A DNA stretch of 64,000 nt, taken from the NCBI GenBank assembly GCA_003331005.1, contig QENC01000001.1:186001-250000 (forward strand). The letters run 5' to 3'. The notes under the pieces were generated by a model. That model was given only the letters and a program-made list of their open reading frames with translations. It was not told where the DNA came from and made no database searches. The translations under genes and the position numbers were made by a program. Every line of letters begins with the position of its first letter. Within the stretch, counting starts at the first letter, position 1. The stretch is from Candidatus Tokpelaia sp. JSC085. GTDB lineage: Bacteria; Pseudomonadota; Alphaproteobacteria; Rhizobiales; Rhizobiaceae. Positions 7,654 to 17,980 of this stretch are shown one piece after another.

Positions 7654-9516
7654 ATGTCAAATAGTATGAGAATCAAGCGTGGGGAGTATCATTGTAATAC
7701 TACGTTGACCATGGTCGAGTCAGAGCAGTTCAAACAAGCAGTGAAAGCGTGTATACGTGCCGTTGCTGGGAATACGCTGGATGTGTCTTTTAACAATGAT
7801 CATCCATCAATTCATGGAAAATTTTTAACATTACCTAATGTTCCTAAAAGACTCTCGAGAAAAGATTTCACCATCACCCGTGGACTTGGCGATTCTATGG
7901 CGTTACGCCATAGCTGGCATGATGCGAGGATACACGAATCTCTAAGCCCGGAGAGTCAAGAGGCACGAGCTATATTCGACGCAGTTGAGCAGGTCCGGTT
8001 TGAATCCATTGGTGCCCGTTCCATGAAAGGCATAGCAGACAATCTTGATCACATACTTAGCGCGCGTTATGCACAGGGGAATGATCCAGCAATAAGAAGC
8101 AAAAAAGACCTAGCTCCTTTGTCAGAAGCAATAGCACTGATCGTACGTGAAAAATTGACAGGTCGTCCTCTTCCCGAAGAGGTCAGGCATTTCCTTGATC
8201 TGTGGCGGACATGGATTGACCAAAAAATTGGAAAATATCTAGAAATCTTGCAAGAAACGATCAATGACCAACAGGCTTTTGCTCGTATCATCCGTAATAT
8301 GCTCACCTCTATGGAGATAGCAGAAGCGTTTGAGGAATGCGTCCTTGTAAAAAATGGGTCTTGCTTGGTTCCGCAAGAGGAAGATGGCAATCTCGAACAG
8401 AAAGATGGGAACAATATCACCGATAGTGCAATATCAGATGAATCAGGCGCCGCTGACAATGAAGAAGGACAAAAGGAATCTGTCACACCTTCTATAGAGA
8501 ACAAGGAGATAGCGGAGGAAATCAATGCAGGACAGCATCTGCGTTGTGTTGTGCCACCTCGATACCCTGCTGATATGAGACGTGTTGGGGATTACAAGGT
8601 TTTTACACGTATCTTTGATGAAACCATTGAAGCAACTGATTTGTGTGGGGTCAAAGAATTGGACAAGATGCGAATCTTCCTAGACAAACAGCTTCCTAAA
8701 CTGCAAGAACTTGTGAAGTGTTTAGCAAACAGATTGCAACGCCGATTGATGGCACGGAAAAATCGATCTTGGAAGTTTGATTTGGAAGAAGGCTATGTTG
8801 ATACAGCACGCTTGTCCCGTGTGGTGATTGACCCCACCCAACCTCTTTCTTATAAAATGGAGCGAGATACAAAATTTCGTGATACGGTTGTTACATTGCT
8901 GATCGATAATTCTGGCTCCATGCGAGGACGACCCATCACTGTGGCTGCAACATGCGTTGATGTTCTGACATGTACCCTTGAACGATGTGGAGTCAAGGTT
9001 GAAATCCTTGGGTTTACCACAAAAACATGGCAGGGTGGAGAGTCAAAAGAAACGTGGCTGCAACATGGGAAGCCACCCAATCCGGGACGTCTGAATGATT
9101 TACGTCATATTGTCTATAAAAGTGCTGACACACCATGGCGCCGTGCACGGCATAATCTTGGGCTGATGATGCGGGAGGGTTTATTAAAGGAAAACATTGA
9201 TGGTGAAGCATTGATATGGGCACATCAACGCTTACTTGGCCGGAGAGAACATCGCCGTATTCTGATGATGATTTCTGACGGTGCACCGGTTGATGACTCA
9301 ACTCTTTCTGTGAATCCTGGGAATTATCTTGAAAAGCACTTGCGGGCAATCATCGAAGAAATAGAAACCCGTTCACCGATTGAATTGATCGCTATCGGTA
9401 TCGGTCATGATGTGAATCGCTACTATCGTCGAGCGGTCACAATTATTGATGCGGAAGAACTAGCAGGTGCCATGATAAAACAATTCGCTTCACTGTTTGA
9501 AGAACGTAAAGACTAG
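7654..9516 (+). CDS. cobT: CobT-type VWA protein (cobaltochelatase subunit family)
   Basis: The partner of CobS. The N-terminal half (to about residue 230) is the CobT alpha-helical domain ([44 protein letters not shown]). A low-complexity acidic linker rich in E, D, N and S follows (about residues 240-300), then a von Willebrand A domain whose metal-binding (MIDAS) motif is [11 protein letters not shown], with the downstream [10 protein letters not shown] and [13 protein letters not shown]. In MoxR/VWA pairs the ATPase remodels targets bound through the VWA domain. The start is uncertain: ATG 7654 gives 620 residues and an N-terminus of family length; 7666 and 7711 are alternatives, and the frame extends upstream into cobS. 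It lies 97 bases past cobS and surely shares its transcript. Confidence 0.92.
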   Translation: MSNSMRIKRGEYHCNTTLTMVESEQFKQAVKACIRAVAGNTLDVSFNNDHPSIHGKFLTLPNVPKRLSRKDFTITRGLGDSMALRHSWHDARIHESLSPESQEARAIFDAVEQVRFESIGARSMKGIADNLDHILSARYAQGNDPAIRSKKDLAPLSEAIALIVREKLTGRPLPEEVRHFLDLWRTWIDQKIGKYLEILQETINDQQAFARIIRNMLTSMEIAEAFEECVLVKNGSCLVPQEEDGNLEQKDGNNITDSAISDESGAADNEEGQKESVTPSIENKEIAEEINAGQHLRCVVPPRYPADMRRVGDYKVFTRIFDETIEATDLCGVKELDKMRIFLDKQLPKLQELVKCLANRLQRRLMARKNRSWKFDLEEGYVDTARLSRVVIDPTQPLSYKMERDTKFRDTVVTLLIDNSGSMRGRPITVAATCVDVLTCTLERCGVKVEILGFTTKTWQGGESKETWLQHGKPPNPGRLNDLRHIVYKSADTPWRRARHNLGLMMREGLLKENIDGEALIWAHQRLLGRREHRRILMMISDGAPVDDSTLSVNPGNYLEKHLRAIIEEIETRSPIELIAIGIGHDVNRYYRRAVTIIDAEELAGAMIKQFASLFEERKD

Positions 9517-9663
9517 ATTTTAGAGTGATGATTCTTTATTATACTCTCTTTATTTGAATGAATGAAGAATTGTATTTCTGATTTGTTCAATTTATCTTCA
9601 ACTGTATTCGCAACTTTGTTGGAAACAATGTAATGTTGTAGATGGCATAACGTAATCTTCTGA

Positions 9664-9678
9664 AACCCTGGGCGTTTT
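9664..9678 (+). repeat. Direct repeat copy 1 (15 bp) upstream of dnaA
   Basis: AACCCTGGGCGTTTT, repeated exactly at 10095-10109, both within the gene-free dnaA upstream region. Its function is unknown. Confidence 0.6.
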
Positions 9679-9884
9679 TTACTTCCCTGACCTGACGGCA
9701 GGCTTAAAGGGGATGAGGATTTTCATTTCCAAAAAAGAATAAAGAAAAAAAACCTGCCAACCATTATTCCAATTCTAAAAAATCGCAATTGCAAGAAAAT
9801 CCCAGTAGGATGCCAATTGTCCACCTCTCACTATGAACAATTAATTATTGGAATTCACGAGAGAAAAAGTAAATCAACATAATT

Positions 9885-9893
9885 TTATCCACA
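9885..9893 (+). promoter_or_regulatory. DnaA box (perfect consensus TTATCCACA)
   Basis: A perfect 9-base DnaA binding site, TTATCCACA, about 450 bases upstream of dnaA. It could belong to an origin or to autoregulation of dnaA. Confidence 0.6.
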
Positions 9894-10094
9894 GGCGTAA
9901 AGGTTTTTATCAAGGGCGGATTTGCAACGTTTTTTTTTATGCCTTTAGCTCGGCTTTGTTGAATAAAACTGTCAAACCTGTTTAACTTGTAAAGTGGACG
10001 GGCATCACTCAGACTGAGTAGAACTCTTGTGTCCATTTTGTCCTCTTGCGCTTTACCACCTTTGTATGCTTATTTTCTAAGGCAGAGAGATGTT

Positions 10095-10109
10095 AACCCT
10101 GGGCGTTTT
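10095..10109 (+). repeat. Direct repeat copy 2 (15 bp) upstream of dnaA
   Basis: Second exact copy of AACCCTGGGCGTTTT, 431 bases from the first copy and about 240 bases before dnaA. Confidence 0.6.
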
Positions 10110-10345
10110 GATCTGAAGACGGACGATGTCGATAAACTTGAGTGATGATATCATCGCAGCATATTTCAAGGAGAGACACAGGACATGTCATAATCTTCGA
10201 GGTGTGTGTAAATCTTGTATTCTTGGATACTGTTGGTAGTAGTCTTAAGTAAGGATAGTATAAGGGCAAAAGATGATGAGCAGTATGAACAATTTGGGAT
10301 CAAACATGGTGCCTGATCCATGCCTCTCGGGAAGATCATCATCGC

Positions 10346-11794
10346 TTGCAAACATGGGTGAGGTGGTTGGTGGTTGATCAAAAAATTTTTTTCAAAGAAG
10401 ACAGCCAGCAGGCCTTTGAGCGGGTTTCCGAAAAACTGAAGGTTCGGGTTGGTTCCAAGGCCTATGCAAGCTGGTTTGGCCGCCTGAAGCTCGATGAATA
10501 TGTACGACATCAGGTTCGTCTATCAGTGCCAACAGCGTTTTTGCGCTCATGGATCAGTAATCACTATTCAACATTGTTGGCAGAACTCTGGAAAGAAGAA
10601 AATCCAGCGATTTTACGTATTGAGATCGTAGTGCGGAGTGTAAGCCGTGTCGCAAAACCGATGCTAGCTCCTTCCCCGTCTACTACCTGCATTGAGAAAC
10701 CGCTGAAAATGGCAAAAGACTTTTTGCATACCAGCCTAAAAACAGATAAGTGTACGCATATAGGAGTTTTCGGTTCTCCTCTTGATTCACGCTATGTTTT
10801 TGAGAGTTTTGTGGAAGGTGCGTCAAATCGTGTTGCGCTTGCAGCAGCTAAAGCAATCGTTGAGGTAGGGACTGGGGCATTACGCTTGAATCCTTTATTT
10901 ATCCATGCATCTGTCGGTTTGGGTAAAACACATTTGCTTCAAGCAATTGCTACCGCTGCCTTGCAGCGTTGTTCCACTGCGCATGTTGTGTATCTCACAG
11001 CAGAGTATTTTATGTGGCGCTTCGCCACAGCGATCCGTGCTAATGATGCACTGTCCTTTAATGAGCAGCTGCGCGATATTAATTTTCTTATTATTGATGA
11101 TATGCAGTTTTTACAGGGCAAATCCATTCAAAATGAATTTTGCCATATTCTCAACAGTGCTAAACAGGTTGTTGTGGCTGCTGATCGGCCACCAGCCGAG
11201 CTTGAATCACTGGATCTACGTGTCCGCTCGCGCTTACAGGGCGGGGTTTCGCTTGAAATCGGGTTCCCTGATTACGAAATGCGACTGGAAATGTTGCGCT
11301 ATCGTCTGAAGCTTGCACAGAAAAATGCGATTGCTCTCAATATTGCTGAAGATGTCTTACCACATGTTGCGCGGGCGGTTCCTGGCTCGGGGCGAGATAT
11401 TGAAGGCGCTTTTAACCAACTGTTGTTTCGCCAATCTTTTGAACCTGAGCTATCAACTGATCGTATTCATGAACTTCTTGGTTATCTGATCGGAAGTGGT
11501 GAACCGAAACGCATTCGTATTGAAGAAATTCAACGTACCGTCGCCCGATATTATAACGTCTCAAAGCAAGAGCTTTTATCTCACAGAAGAACAAGATCGA
11601 TTGTTAAGCCACGTCAGGTTGCGATGTATCTGGCAAAGATGATGACACCGCATTCATTGCCTGAGATCGGGCGGCGTTTCGGTGGTCGTGATCATACAAC
11701 AGTGCTTCATGCTGTCCGCAAAATTGAAAAGATGGCTAAAGGTGATCAGGAACTTACACAGGAGCTTGAGCTTTTGAAGTGCCTGATTAAGTAA
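10346..11794 (+). CDS. dnaA: Chromosomal replication initiator protein DnaA
   Basis: DnaA binds DnaA boxes at the origin and opens it for replication. Domain I contains [25 protein letters not shown] (shown here in shortened form), domain II is short, domain III has Walker [14 protein letters not shown], Walker [14 protein letters not shown] and the arginine-finger region, and domain IV has the DNA-binding signature [24 protein letters not shown]. The length is up to 482 residues. No ATG is available at the N-terminus: the frame can start at TTG 10346, GTG 10358, TTG 10367 or GTG 10370; AGGTGG at 10361-10366 favours GTG 10370, and I report the longest form. It is followed by dnaN and recF. 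Confidence 0.95.
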   Translation: MQTWVRWLVVDQKIFFKEDSQQAFERVSEKLKVRVGSKAYASWFGRLKLDEYVRHQVRLSVPTAFLRSWISNHYSTLLAELWKEENPAILRIEIVVRSVSRVAKPMLAPSPSTTCIEKPLKMAKDFLHTSLKTDKCTHIGVFGSPLDSRYVFESFVEGASNRVALAAAKAIVEVGTGALRLNPLFIHASVGLGKTHLLQAIATAALQRCSTAHVVYLTAEYFMWRFATAIRANDALSFNEQLRDINFLIIDDMQFLQGKSIQNEFCHILNSAKQVVVAADRPPAELESLDLRVRSRLQGGVSLEIGFPDYEMRLEMLRYRLKLAQKNAIALNIAEDVLPHVARAVPGSGRDIEGAFNQLLFRQSFEPELSTDRIHELLGYLIGSGEPKRIRIEEIQRTVARYYNVSKQELLSHRRTRSIVKPRQVAMYLAKMMTPHSLPEIGRRFGGRDHTTVLHAVRKIEKMAKGDQELTQELELLKCLIK

Positions 11795-11901
11795 TTAGGT
11801 GTGTTGCCATTGATTGTGTATACTGAAGATAGATTATAAATCATATATTGATGTCTGATATTTTCTAGACAGAAAATGAACAAAAAGTGGATTGTGTTGT
11901 T

Positions 11902-13023
11902 ATGCACATTGTGGTCGACTGCAAAAGTTTTATGAAATCCCTTGGGCGAGTGCATCGTGTAGTTGAACGTCGCAATACAATTCCTGTTCTCTCCAATGTT
12001 CTGATTGATGCGGATGTTGGAAAAATGCAACTGCAAGCAACGGATTTGGACCTTGAAATAACAGAATTTGTTAGTGCCAATGTTGAAAAGACAGGGGCAA
12101 CGACAGTTCCAGCCTATCTTCTTTATGATATTGTCCGTAAATTACCTGGCAGCACCGGTGTGACGCTGACCGTGAATCCAGAGCGGAATTTTGTTTCCAT
12201 TATTTCCGGATGTTCTCATTTTCGCTTGCAATGCCTGCCAAAAACGGATTTTCCTAAATTCAATGCTGGTGAATTCAATTCTTCATTTCAAGTCGGTAAA
12301 AAAGATTTGAAATGGTTGATTGATTGCACACAGTTTGCCATTTCAACAGAGGAAACACGCTATTATCTAAATGGCATTTACTTGCATGTTCTGGAAGATA
12401 ATGGTGGTCTCAAATTGCGAGCTGTTGCAACCGATGGTCACCGTTTAGCCAAGGTAGATCTTGATGCGCCATGCGGGTCTAAAGGAATATCAGGTGTTAT
12501 TATTCCGCGTAAAACCGTCAGCGAATTGCAGAAGGTTGTAGGTGAGGGAAATGACGAGCCAGTGCTTATTGAATTATCCGATACAAGAATTCGTTTTAGC
12601 ATAAGTTCACTGATACTGACGTCAAAGTTAATTGATGGTACTTTTCCAGAATACCATAAGGTTATTCCATCGACCAATAAAAGAAAACTTATCGTTAATC
12701 GTGCAGCTTTTGCAGCTTCTGTGAACCGCATTTCCACTGTTTCCGGAAACAGGGGACGGGCAGTCAAACTATCAATCACTACAGATCAGCTGATCTTAAC
12801 CGCTAACAATCCAGATTCTGGGACTGCAGAAGATCATCTAGCTGTTGAATATAGTGGCGATGCAATGGAAATTGGCTTTAATTTCCGCTATCTGCTGGAT
12901 ATTGCCAGTCATTTATCAGGTGAGGATATGATGTTCATGTTGGCAGATTCTTGCTCCCCAGCACTGATTCGCGATGTAAAAATGAAAAATGCTCTCTATG
13001 TATTAATGCCAATGCGTATCTAA
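11902..13023 (+). CDS. dnaN: DNA polymerase III subunit beta (sliding clamp)
   Basis: The ring-shaped clamp that tethers DNA polymerase III and other enzymes to DNA. The product is 373 residues with the three repeated clamp domains; recognisable strings are LGRVHRVVERRNTIPVLSNV near the start, TDGHRLAKVDL, FPEYHKVIP and the C-terminal YVLMPMRI. ATG 11902 gives the family N-terminus; a GTG five codons earlier (11887) is also in frame. It lies 107 bases after dnaA and 8 bases before the likely recF start, so the three genes probably form one transcript. Confidence 0.96.
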   Translation: MHIVVDCKSFMKSLGRVHRVVERRNTIPVLSNVLIDADVGKMQLQATDLDLEITEFVSANVEKTGATTVPAYLLYDIVRKLPGSTGVTLTVNPERNFVSIISGCSHFRLQCLPKTDFPKFNAGEFNSSFQVGKKDLKWLIDCTQFAISTEETRYYLNGIYLHVLEDNGGLKLRAVATDGHRLAKVDLDAPCGSKGISGVIIPRKTVSELQKVVGEGNDEPVLIELSDTRIRFSISSLILTSKLIDGTFPEYHKVIPSTNKRKLIVNRAAFAASVNRISTVSGNRGRAVKLSITTDQLILTANNPDSGTAEDHLAVEYSGDAMEIGFNFRYLLDIASHLSGEDMMFMLADSCSPALIRDVKMKNALYVLMPMRI

Positions 13024-13031
13024 AAAAAATT

Positions 13032-14198
13032 GTGTCTAATATCCAAACGCCAGATGATGCTGAGCAAGTTTTGCTGTGTCATATTGCACTGACATCATAC
13101 CGGAATTATACTTCGCTCCAGCTGGATTTTTCCAGTTCGCATGTGGTTTTAGTCGGGCATAATGGTGTCGGAAAAACAAACTTGCTTGAAGCAGTTTCAT
13201 TTCTTTCACCAGGGCGTGGCTTACGTCGTGCTACCTACCAGGATGTCACTTCATCTGGACAGAGTTTACAGCGTCTTTCCGGGTTTTGTATTCATGTCCG
13301 GCTCAAATGTACGATCTACGGTGAGGTTATGATTGGTACAGGTGGTGTTAGACACAGTGCAAAAGGCAGGCAGATACGTATCAATGATACGCAGCAACCT
13401 GCTGATATGATGCTGGAGTATTGCCGAATTCTCTGGCTGGTTCCTGCTATGGATAGGCTCCTTGTAGGTTCACCTGCTGAAAGGAGGCGTTTTCTTGACC
13501 GTATGGTTATGGCAATTGATCCGCTGCATGGACGGCGCGTTCTTGCTTATGAAAAGGCCATGCGCGCCCGTAATCATCTATTGGCAGAAAGCACGTGGGA
13601 TACCGTGTGGCTTGATGCTCTTGAAACCCAGATGGCCGAGCTTGGCACAGCCATAGCTGCGGCACGCCAGAAAATGGTGCGATTACTTGATGCAGCCACA
13701 GAAAATCTCCTGCATAGGGGATGTTTTCCGCAAGCGGTTCTTTCTCTTGAAGGGTCTCTTGAAAAATCGATGATTTCCCTGCACGATATTGATGTGGCAG
13801 AAAATTTTCGTCGACAATTAAGAGAATACCGCTCCATAGACAGAAATGCTAAGCATACTCTTGAAGGCCCACATCGCACGGATCTTGGTGTTCTTCATAA
13901 GGAAAAATCAATTCCAGCGATTTTATGTTCGACTGGTGAACAAAAAGCGCTGTTGACAGGGCTTATATTGTCTCATGCTCGTTTAACTGGTGAATTATCT
14001 GGAATGAAACCGATTCTGTTACTGGATGAAATAGCTGCTCACCTTGACGTCCATCGTCGGCAGACCTTGTTTAACATACTGGATGATCTAGGCGCCCAGA
14101 CTTTCATGACTGGAACAGAAAAAGCACTTTTCAGTGATCTTGATGGTCGTGCAGAATTTTTCTTTGTTCAGGATAACCATATCAAGTCAATGGGTTAG
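13032..14198 (+). CDS. recF: DNA replication and repair protein RecF
   Basis: RecF is an SMC-like ATPase that with RecO and RecR loads RecA at single-strand gaps. Walker A is GHNGVGKTNLLEAV, the region FLSPGRGLRRA is characteristic, the signature is LCSTGEQKALLTGLILSHARL (a run shortened in function, centred near residue 305), and Walker B is ILLLDEIAAHLD. The length is 388 residues from GTG 13032; no ribosome site is visible, so translation is probably coupled to dnaN, which ends 8 bases before. The frame extends upstream into dnaN. Loss of addA elsewhere in the window makes the RecFOR route the likely main recombination entry path in this organism (inference). Confidence 0.93.
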   Translation: MSNIQTPDDAEQVLLCHIALTSYRNYTSLQLDFSSSHVVLVGHNGVGKTNLLEAVSFLSPGRGLRRATYQDVTSSGQSLQRLSGFCIHVRLKCTIYGEVMIGTGGVRHSAKGRQIRINDTQQPADMMLEYCRILWLVPAMDRLLVGSPAERRRFLDRMVMAIDPLHGRRVLAYEKAMRARNHLLAESTWDTVWLDALETQMAELGTAIAAARQKMVRLLDAATENLLHRGCFPQAVLSLEGSLEKSMISLHDIDVAENFRRQLREYRSIDRNAKHTLEGPHRTDLGVLHKEKSIPAILCSTGEQKALLTGLILSHARLTGELSGMKPILLLDEIAAHLDVHRRQTLFNILDDLGAQTFMTGTEKALFSDLDGRAEFFFVQDNHIKSMG

Positions 14199-14398
14199 AG
14201 GTTATCAGTAAACTGTTGTGGATTTTTCAGCTCCCGTTTTATACGCGGAAAGCTAAGAAAAATAATTTATTGTTCTCATTCACTTAATCCTCAATAGGAT
14301 CATGAAGTCTGATAGGAATTAATTCTAATACAAGCTGCGCTGGTGATATAGGTGATATCATGAGGGACTGACTCGTATCTATGGTGGAGAATATAATT

Positions 14399-14854
14399 TT
14401 GACAGCAATGATTTACGTATTAAACGGACCGAATCTCAATCTTCTTGGCTTGCGCGAACCAGAGGTATATGGAAATGAAACGTTACAAGACGTAGAAAAC
14501 TTGTGCCGCTTAACAGCGGAAAAGAGCGGTGTTGCAATCTGTTTTTTCCAGAGTAACATCGAAGGTGCCATGATTGACTGGATCCACGATGCCATAGGCA
14601 AGGCATCAGCCATTGTTATAAACCCGGCAGCTTATAGTCATACATCTATTTCTATTCTCGATGCATTACAATGTTTTAATGGCTTGGTTGCTGAAGTACA
14701 CATATCTAATATCCATCGGCGTGAATCTTTCCGCCATCATTCTTATGTTTCTTTACGTGCTGATTGTGTAATCTCTGGGTGCGGGATCGCAGGATATCGG
14801 ATTGCCATTGATTTTTTAGCGGAAAGGCTGAAATCTTGGCATCAAGAGGAATAA
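14399..14854 (+). CDS. aroQ: Type II 3-dehydroquinate dehydratase
   Basis: AroQ dehydrates 3-dehydroquinate to 3-dehydroshikimate in the shikimate pathway to aromatic amino acids. The hallmark motifs are LNGPNLNLLGLREPEVYG, NPAAYSHTSISILDAL and EVHISNIHRRESFRHHSYVS, with the catalytic tyrosine in EVYG and histidine in SNIHRR. The length is about 151 residues from TTG 14399, which has GGAG at suitable distance; ATG 14408 is equally possible and ATG 14381 less so. In rhizobia aroQ usually starts an aroQ-accB-accC operon; here it stands alone before cyoA. Confidence 0.95.
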   Translation: MTAMIYVLNGPNLNLLGLREPEVYGNETLQDVENLCRLTAEKSGVAICFFQSNIEGAMIDWIHDAIGKASAIVINPAAYSHTSISILDALQCFNGLVAEVHISNIHRRESFRHHSYVSLRADCVISGCGIAGYRIAIDFLAERLKSWHQEE

Positions 14855-14950
14855 AAGACATGAAGGGTATTCAGTTTTCTTGATCAGATTCATCATCGAT
14901 AGAGTATCCTCGCGTAAACATATTATGATGCATTGGGGAGGCAAGTCAGG

Positions 14951-15895
14951 ATGAAAAAACTCAAGAAGATATTAACGTTTTCTGAAGCATTGACATGCAT
15001 GCTGTTATTATCCGGTTGTGATATAGCAGTACTTCATCCGGCAGGATTGGTTGCTAAAGCACAGAGAGATCTGATTGTGGTATCATTGCTCCTGATGCTT
15101 TGTATTGTGATTCCAGTCATGATTGCTATAGTTGCCTTTGCAATCAAATATCGTGTATCAAATAGCGCTGCAGAATATCTTCCTGAGTGGGGGGAATCTC
15201 ACAAGGTCGAATTCTTCATGTGGGGAATTCCGATCTGTATCGTCGCAGTTCTTGCCGTATTAAGCGCATATTTTATTCATCAGTATGAGCCATCCAAGCC
15301 ATTGGATCTCGCTCTCACCGATGATGGTCATAACAGGCTATTGAGAATTGACGTTGTTGCACTTGAATGGAAATGGCTATTCATATATCCCGAATATGGT
15401 ATTGCGACAATTAATGAAATTTATGCACCAACCGGTCAGCAGGTTTCTCTTCAACTCACAGCTGAAAATACGATTAATGCTTTCTGGGTGCCCAAGCTCG
15501 GTACTGTCCTTTATGCTATGCCGCAAATGAATGCAAAGTTGCATCTTGTGTCTGAGGAAGATGGTCAATTTTCTGGTATCTCGGCAAACTATAGTGGGGA
15601 GGGTTTTTCCAATATGCGTTTTACCTGGAATTCAGTTTCTCATGACGATTTTAATCATTGGGTAGCTCGTGTCCGCCAGAGCAGTGTGACACTTGACAGT
15701 TCCACCTATCTGGCATTGACACAAAGGAACAAAAATACTCCTGTTACGCATTTCTCAGAGATTGAAAAGAATCTTTATTATCGCATTGTCAACCGCTGTG
15801 TAGTGCAAGGTTCGCAATGTAATGAATATCTGATGCGGCTCGCGGCTGAAAAATCACTGTGGGGTGAATTATGCTCGGTTTTTAATTTCAAGTAA
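14951..15895 (+). CDS. cyoA: Cytochrome bo3 ubiquinol oxidase subunit II
   Basis: Subunit II of the proton-pumping quinol oxidase. The N-terminus is a lipoprotein signal with lipobox LLSGC (cysteine 23), followed by two membrane helices (about residues 40-60 and 85-105) and a periplasmic cupredoxin domain (ALEWKWLFIYPEYGIATINE, FWVPKLGTVLYAMPQM in part). As in quinol oxidases, the copper-A ligands of cytochrome c oxidases are not present. The length is 314 residues. ATG 14951 follows GGGGAGG at 9 bases. It is the first gene of cyoABCD; cyoE, for heme O synthesis, is not adjacent. Confidence 0.95.
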   Translation: MKKLKKILTFSEALTCMLLLSGCDIAVLHPAGLVAKAQRDLIVVSLLLMLCIVIPVMIAIVAFAIKYRVSNSAAEYLPEWGESHKVEFFMWGIPICIVAVLAVLSAYFIHQYEPSKPLDLALTDDGHNRLLRIDVVALEWKWLFIYPEYGIATINEIYAPTGQQVSLQLTAENTINAFWVPKLGTVLYAMPQMNAKLHLVSEEDGQFSGISANYSGEGFSNMRFTWNSVSHDDFNHWVARVRQSSVTLDSSTYLALTQRNKNTPVTHFSEIEKNLYYRIVNRCVVQGSQCNEYLMRLAAEKSLWGELCSVFNFK

Positions 15896-15961
15896 TAAAT
15901 GCCATTCAGTCAAATCATTCTGTCCTGTTTAAACTGAGATTCTTTAGGTGTGGATAAAAAA

Positions 15962-17980
15962 ATGTTTGGAAGATTTACAGACCCTGCAGCACAAGCATTT
16001 TCGGCGTTGCAACATGAACCAATCGTTTTGTACACCGTGGTAGCAGTTGGTATTATTTTTTTTCTCGTACTCGTAGGCATAACACTTTTTGGCTGGTGGG
16101 GAACATTATGGCGTAATTGGATAACAACGGTTGATCATAAACGTATAGGTATCATGTATGTAATCCTTGCCTTAGTTATGCTAATCCGCGGTTTTGTTGA
16201 TGCTCTTATGATGCGCATGCATCAAGCGGTGGCAGTAGGCGGTGAAAGTGCAGGCTATTTGCCACCGGATCACTATGACCAAATTTTTACTGCGCACGGC
16301 ACGATCATGATTTTTTTTATGGCGACACCACTGCTTTTTGGTCTATTCAACTACGTTATTCCCTTACAGATTGGTGCCCGTGATGTAGCCTTTCCATTTC
16401 TTAACAACCTAGGATTCTGGATCACATGTTCCGGGGCTGTCCTCATTAATCTCTCACTTGCTATCGGTAATTTTGCACGAGTTGGATGGCTTGCTTATCC
16501 ACCACTATCTGAAGTGAGTGGGAGTCCTGATACTGGTATGGACTACTATTTATGGTCACTGCAATTATCAGGTATTGCGACAACAATAGGTGCAGTTAAT
16601 TTCGTGGCAACAATCATAAAAATGCGTGCACCGGGTATGACGATGATGAAAATGCCTGTCTTTTGTTGGACAACATTGATAAGCAATGTTCTTATTTTGA
16701 TGATTTATCCGGTCTTAACTGTTGCCTTTGCCCTGCTTGCTTGTGATCGGTATCTCGGAATGCATTTTTTTACCAACGATGGCGGTGGTAATCCGATGGC
16801 GTACATCAACTATGTGTGGATGTTTGGTCATCCTGAGGTTTATGTCCTTGTGCTACCTGCTTTTGGAATTCTTTCAGAAGTGGTTCCAACCTTCTCCAGC
16901 AAGCGGCTTTTTGGTTATACTTCAATGGTATGGGCAATCCTTGTCATTCTTGTTCTTTCCTTTCTTGTCTGGGTTCATCATTTCTTCACTATGGGCGGCG
17001 GCATTGCCGTGAATACATTCTTCAGCACAACAACAATGGTGATTGCTGTCCCGACAGGTGTAAAGATTTTTAACTGGCTCTTTACTATGTACAAGGGTCG
17101 TATACGCCTTGAAGCACCTATGCTATGGTGTTTGGGTATGATGTTCACCTTCGTTGGTGGTGGTCTAACAGGAGTTATGCTCTCTATTGCTCCAGCCGAC
17201 TGGCAATTTCATAACTCGCTGTTTCTTGTAGCCCACTTTCACCATACCATTATTGGCGGCGTTGTTTTTAGCTATTTTGCAGGTTTTGTTTACTGGTTTC
17301 CCAAAGCTTTTGGTATAAAGCTGAATCGCTCATTAGGTATTTGCGCATTTTTATGCTGGTTCGTTGGCTTCTACCTTGCCTTCTTCCCACTTTATATCCT
17401 AGGGTTGATGGGTGCAACTCGCCGTTTACAACATTATATAGAACCTTCTTGGCAACCATATTTTATTATTGCCATGATAGGTGCCTTCATAATTGCACTT
17501 GGCATTCTCTGTACTGTTCTGCAATTACTGCTTGCTATCTGGTATGGTTTCATGCACAAAGGGATATTGCCTGTGCATGAAAACGACCCATGGGGTGATG
17601 CTCGCACGCTTGAGTGGTCTATTTCCTCCCCTCCACCAGCTTATAACTTTGCCATTATTCCAGATGTAAAAACGCTTGATGCCTATTGGGCAATGAAGAT
17701 GACAGGCTCCAAGCGAAAAAAAACAGATTTTAGCGACATTCATATGCCATCAAATACCTCAGCTGGTTTCTTTGCCGGTCTGCTGTCATTGATTCTCGGA
17801 TTTGCATTGGTCTGGCATCTCTGGTGGCTTGTTGCGCTTTCTTTTATTAGTATTATTGCGGTGATTATTCTCCATTCATTTGTAAGTGATCATAACGGGT
17901 ACTATCTTTCTTCAGGAGACGTGCAAATGATTGAAGATCAGTTCACGACATATTTAGAATCAAAAGGAATACAAGCATGA
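15962..17980 (+). CDS. cyoB: Cytochrome bo3 ubiquinol oxidase subunit I
   Basis: The catalytic subunit with low-spin heme b and the heme o3/CuB site where oxygen is reduced, pumping protons. It has about 15 membrane helices in 672 residues. Metal-site motifs are visible: DHYDQIFTAHGTIMIFF (heme b histidine), FGHPEVYVLVLPAFG (CuB histidine and the cross-linked tyrosine), VWVHHFFTMG (CuB histidines) and LVAHFHHTIIGG (heme ligands). The start at ATG 15962 (MFGRFT) matches homologues and has AGGTG upstream. Its stop overlaps the cyoC start by 4 bases. Confidence 0.97.
   Translation: MFGRFTDPAAQAFSALQHEPIVLYTVVAVGIIFFLVLVGITLFGWWGTLWRNWITTVDHKRIGIMYVILALVMLIRGFVDALMMRMHQAVAVGGESAGYLPPDHYDQIFTAHGTIMIFFMATPLLFGLFNYVIPLQIGARDVAFPFLNNLGFWITCSGAVLINLSLAIGNFARVGWLAYPPLSEVSGSPDTGMDYYLWSLQLSGIATTIGAVNFVATIIKMRAPGMTMMKMPVFCWTTLISNVLILMIYPVLTVAFALLACDRYLGMHFFTNDGGGNPMAYINYVWMFGHPEVYVLVLPAFGILSEVVPTFSSKRLFGYTSMVWAILVILVLSFLVWVHHFFTMGGGIAVNTFFSTTTMVIAVPTGVKIFNWLFTMYKGRIRLEAPMLWCLGMMFTFVGGGLTGVMLSIAPADWQFHNSLFLVAHFHHTIIGGVVFSYFAGFVYWFPKAFGIKLNRSLGICAFLCWFVGFYLAFFPLYILGLMGATRRLQHYIEPSWQPYFIIAMIGAFIIALGILCTVLQLLLAIWYGFMHKGILPVHENDPWGDARTLEWSISSPPPAYNFAIIPDVKTLDAYWAMKMTGSKRKKTDFSDIHMPSNTSAGFFAGLLSLILGFALVWHLWWLVALSFISIIAVIILHSFVSDHNGYYLSSGDVQMIEDQFTTYLESKGIQA

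Larger units (their letters stand above)
9517..10345. other. Gene-free region upstream of dnaA (candidate replication origin)
   Basis: 829 bases without a supported gene, one of the longest gaps in the window, directly before dnaA-dnaN-recF. It is AT-rich with A and T runs, contains one perfect DnaA box (9885-9893), and a 15-base direct repeat AACCCTGGGCGTTTT at 9664-9678 and 10095-10109. I did not find a cluster of perfect DnaA boxes, so a functional origin is possible but not shown. In several alphaproteobacteria the origin lies elsewhere, near hemE. Confidence 0.4.

Noticed and set aside
8067-8525. 152-codon minus-strand ORF inside cobT
   Set aside because: It is a shadow of the acidic linker of CobT; serine-rich product with no domain.
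10880-10940. DnaA Walker A region with HASVGLGKT instead of GGVGLGKT as a functional defect
   Set aside because: I recall similar small residues in this position in other alphaproteobacterial DnaA proteins, and the GLGKT core is intact.
10905-11309. 134-codon ORF in another frame of dnaA
   Set aside because: Same-strand shadow of the DnaA ATPase domain.
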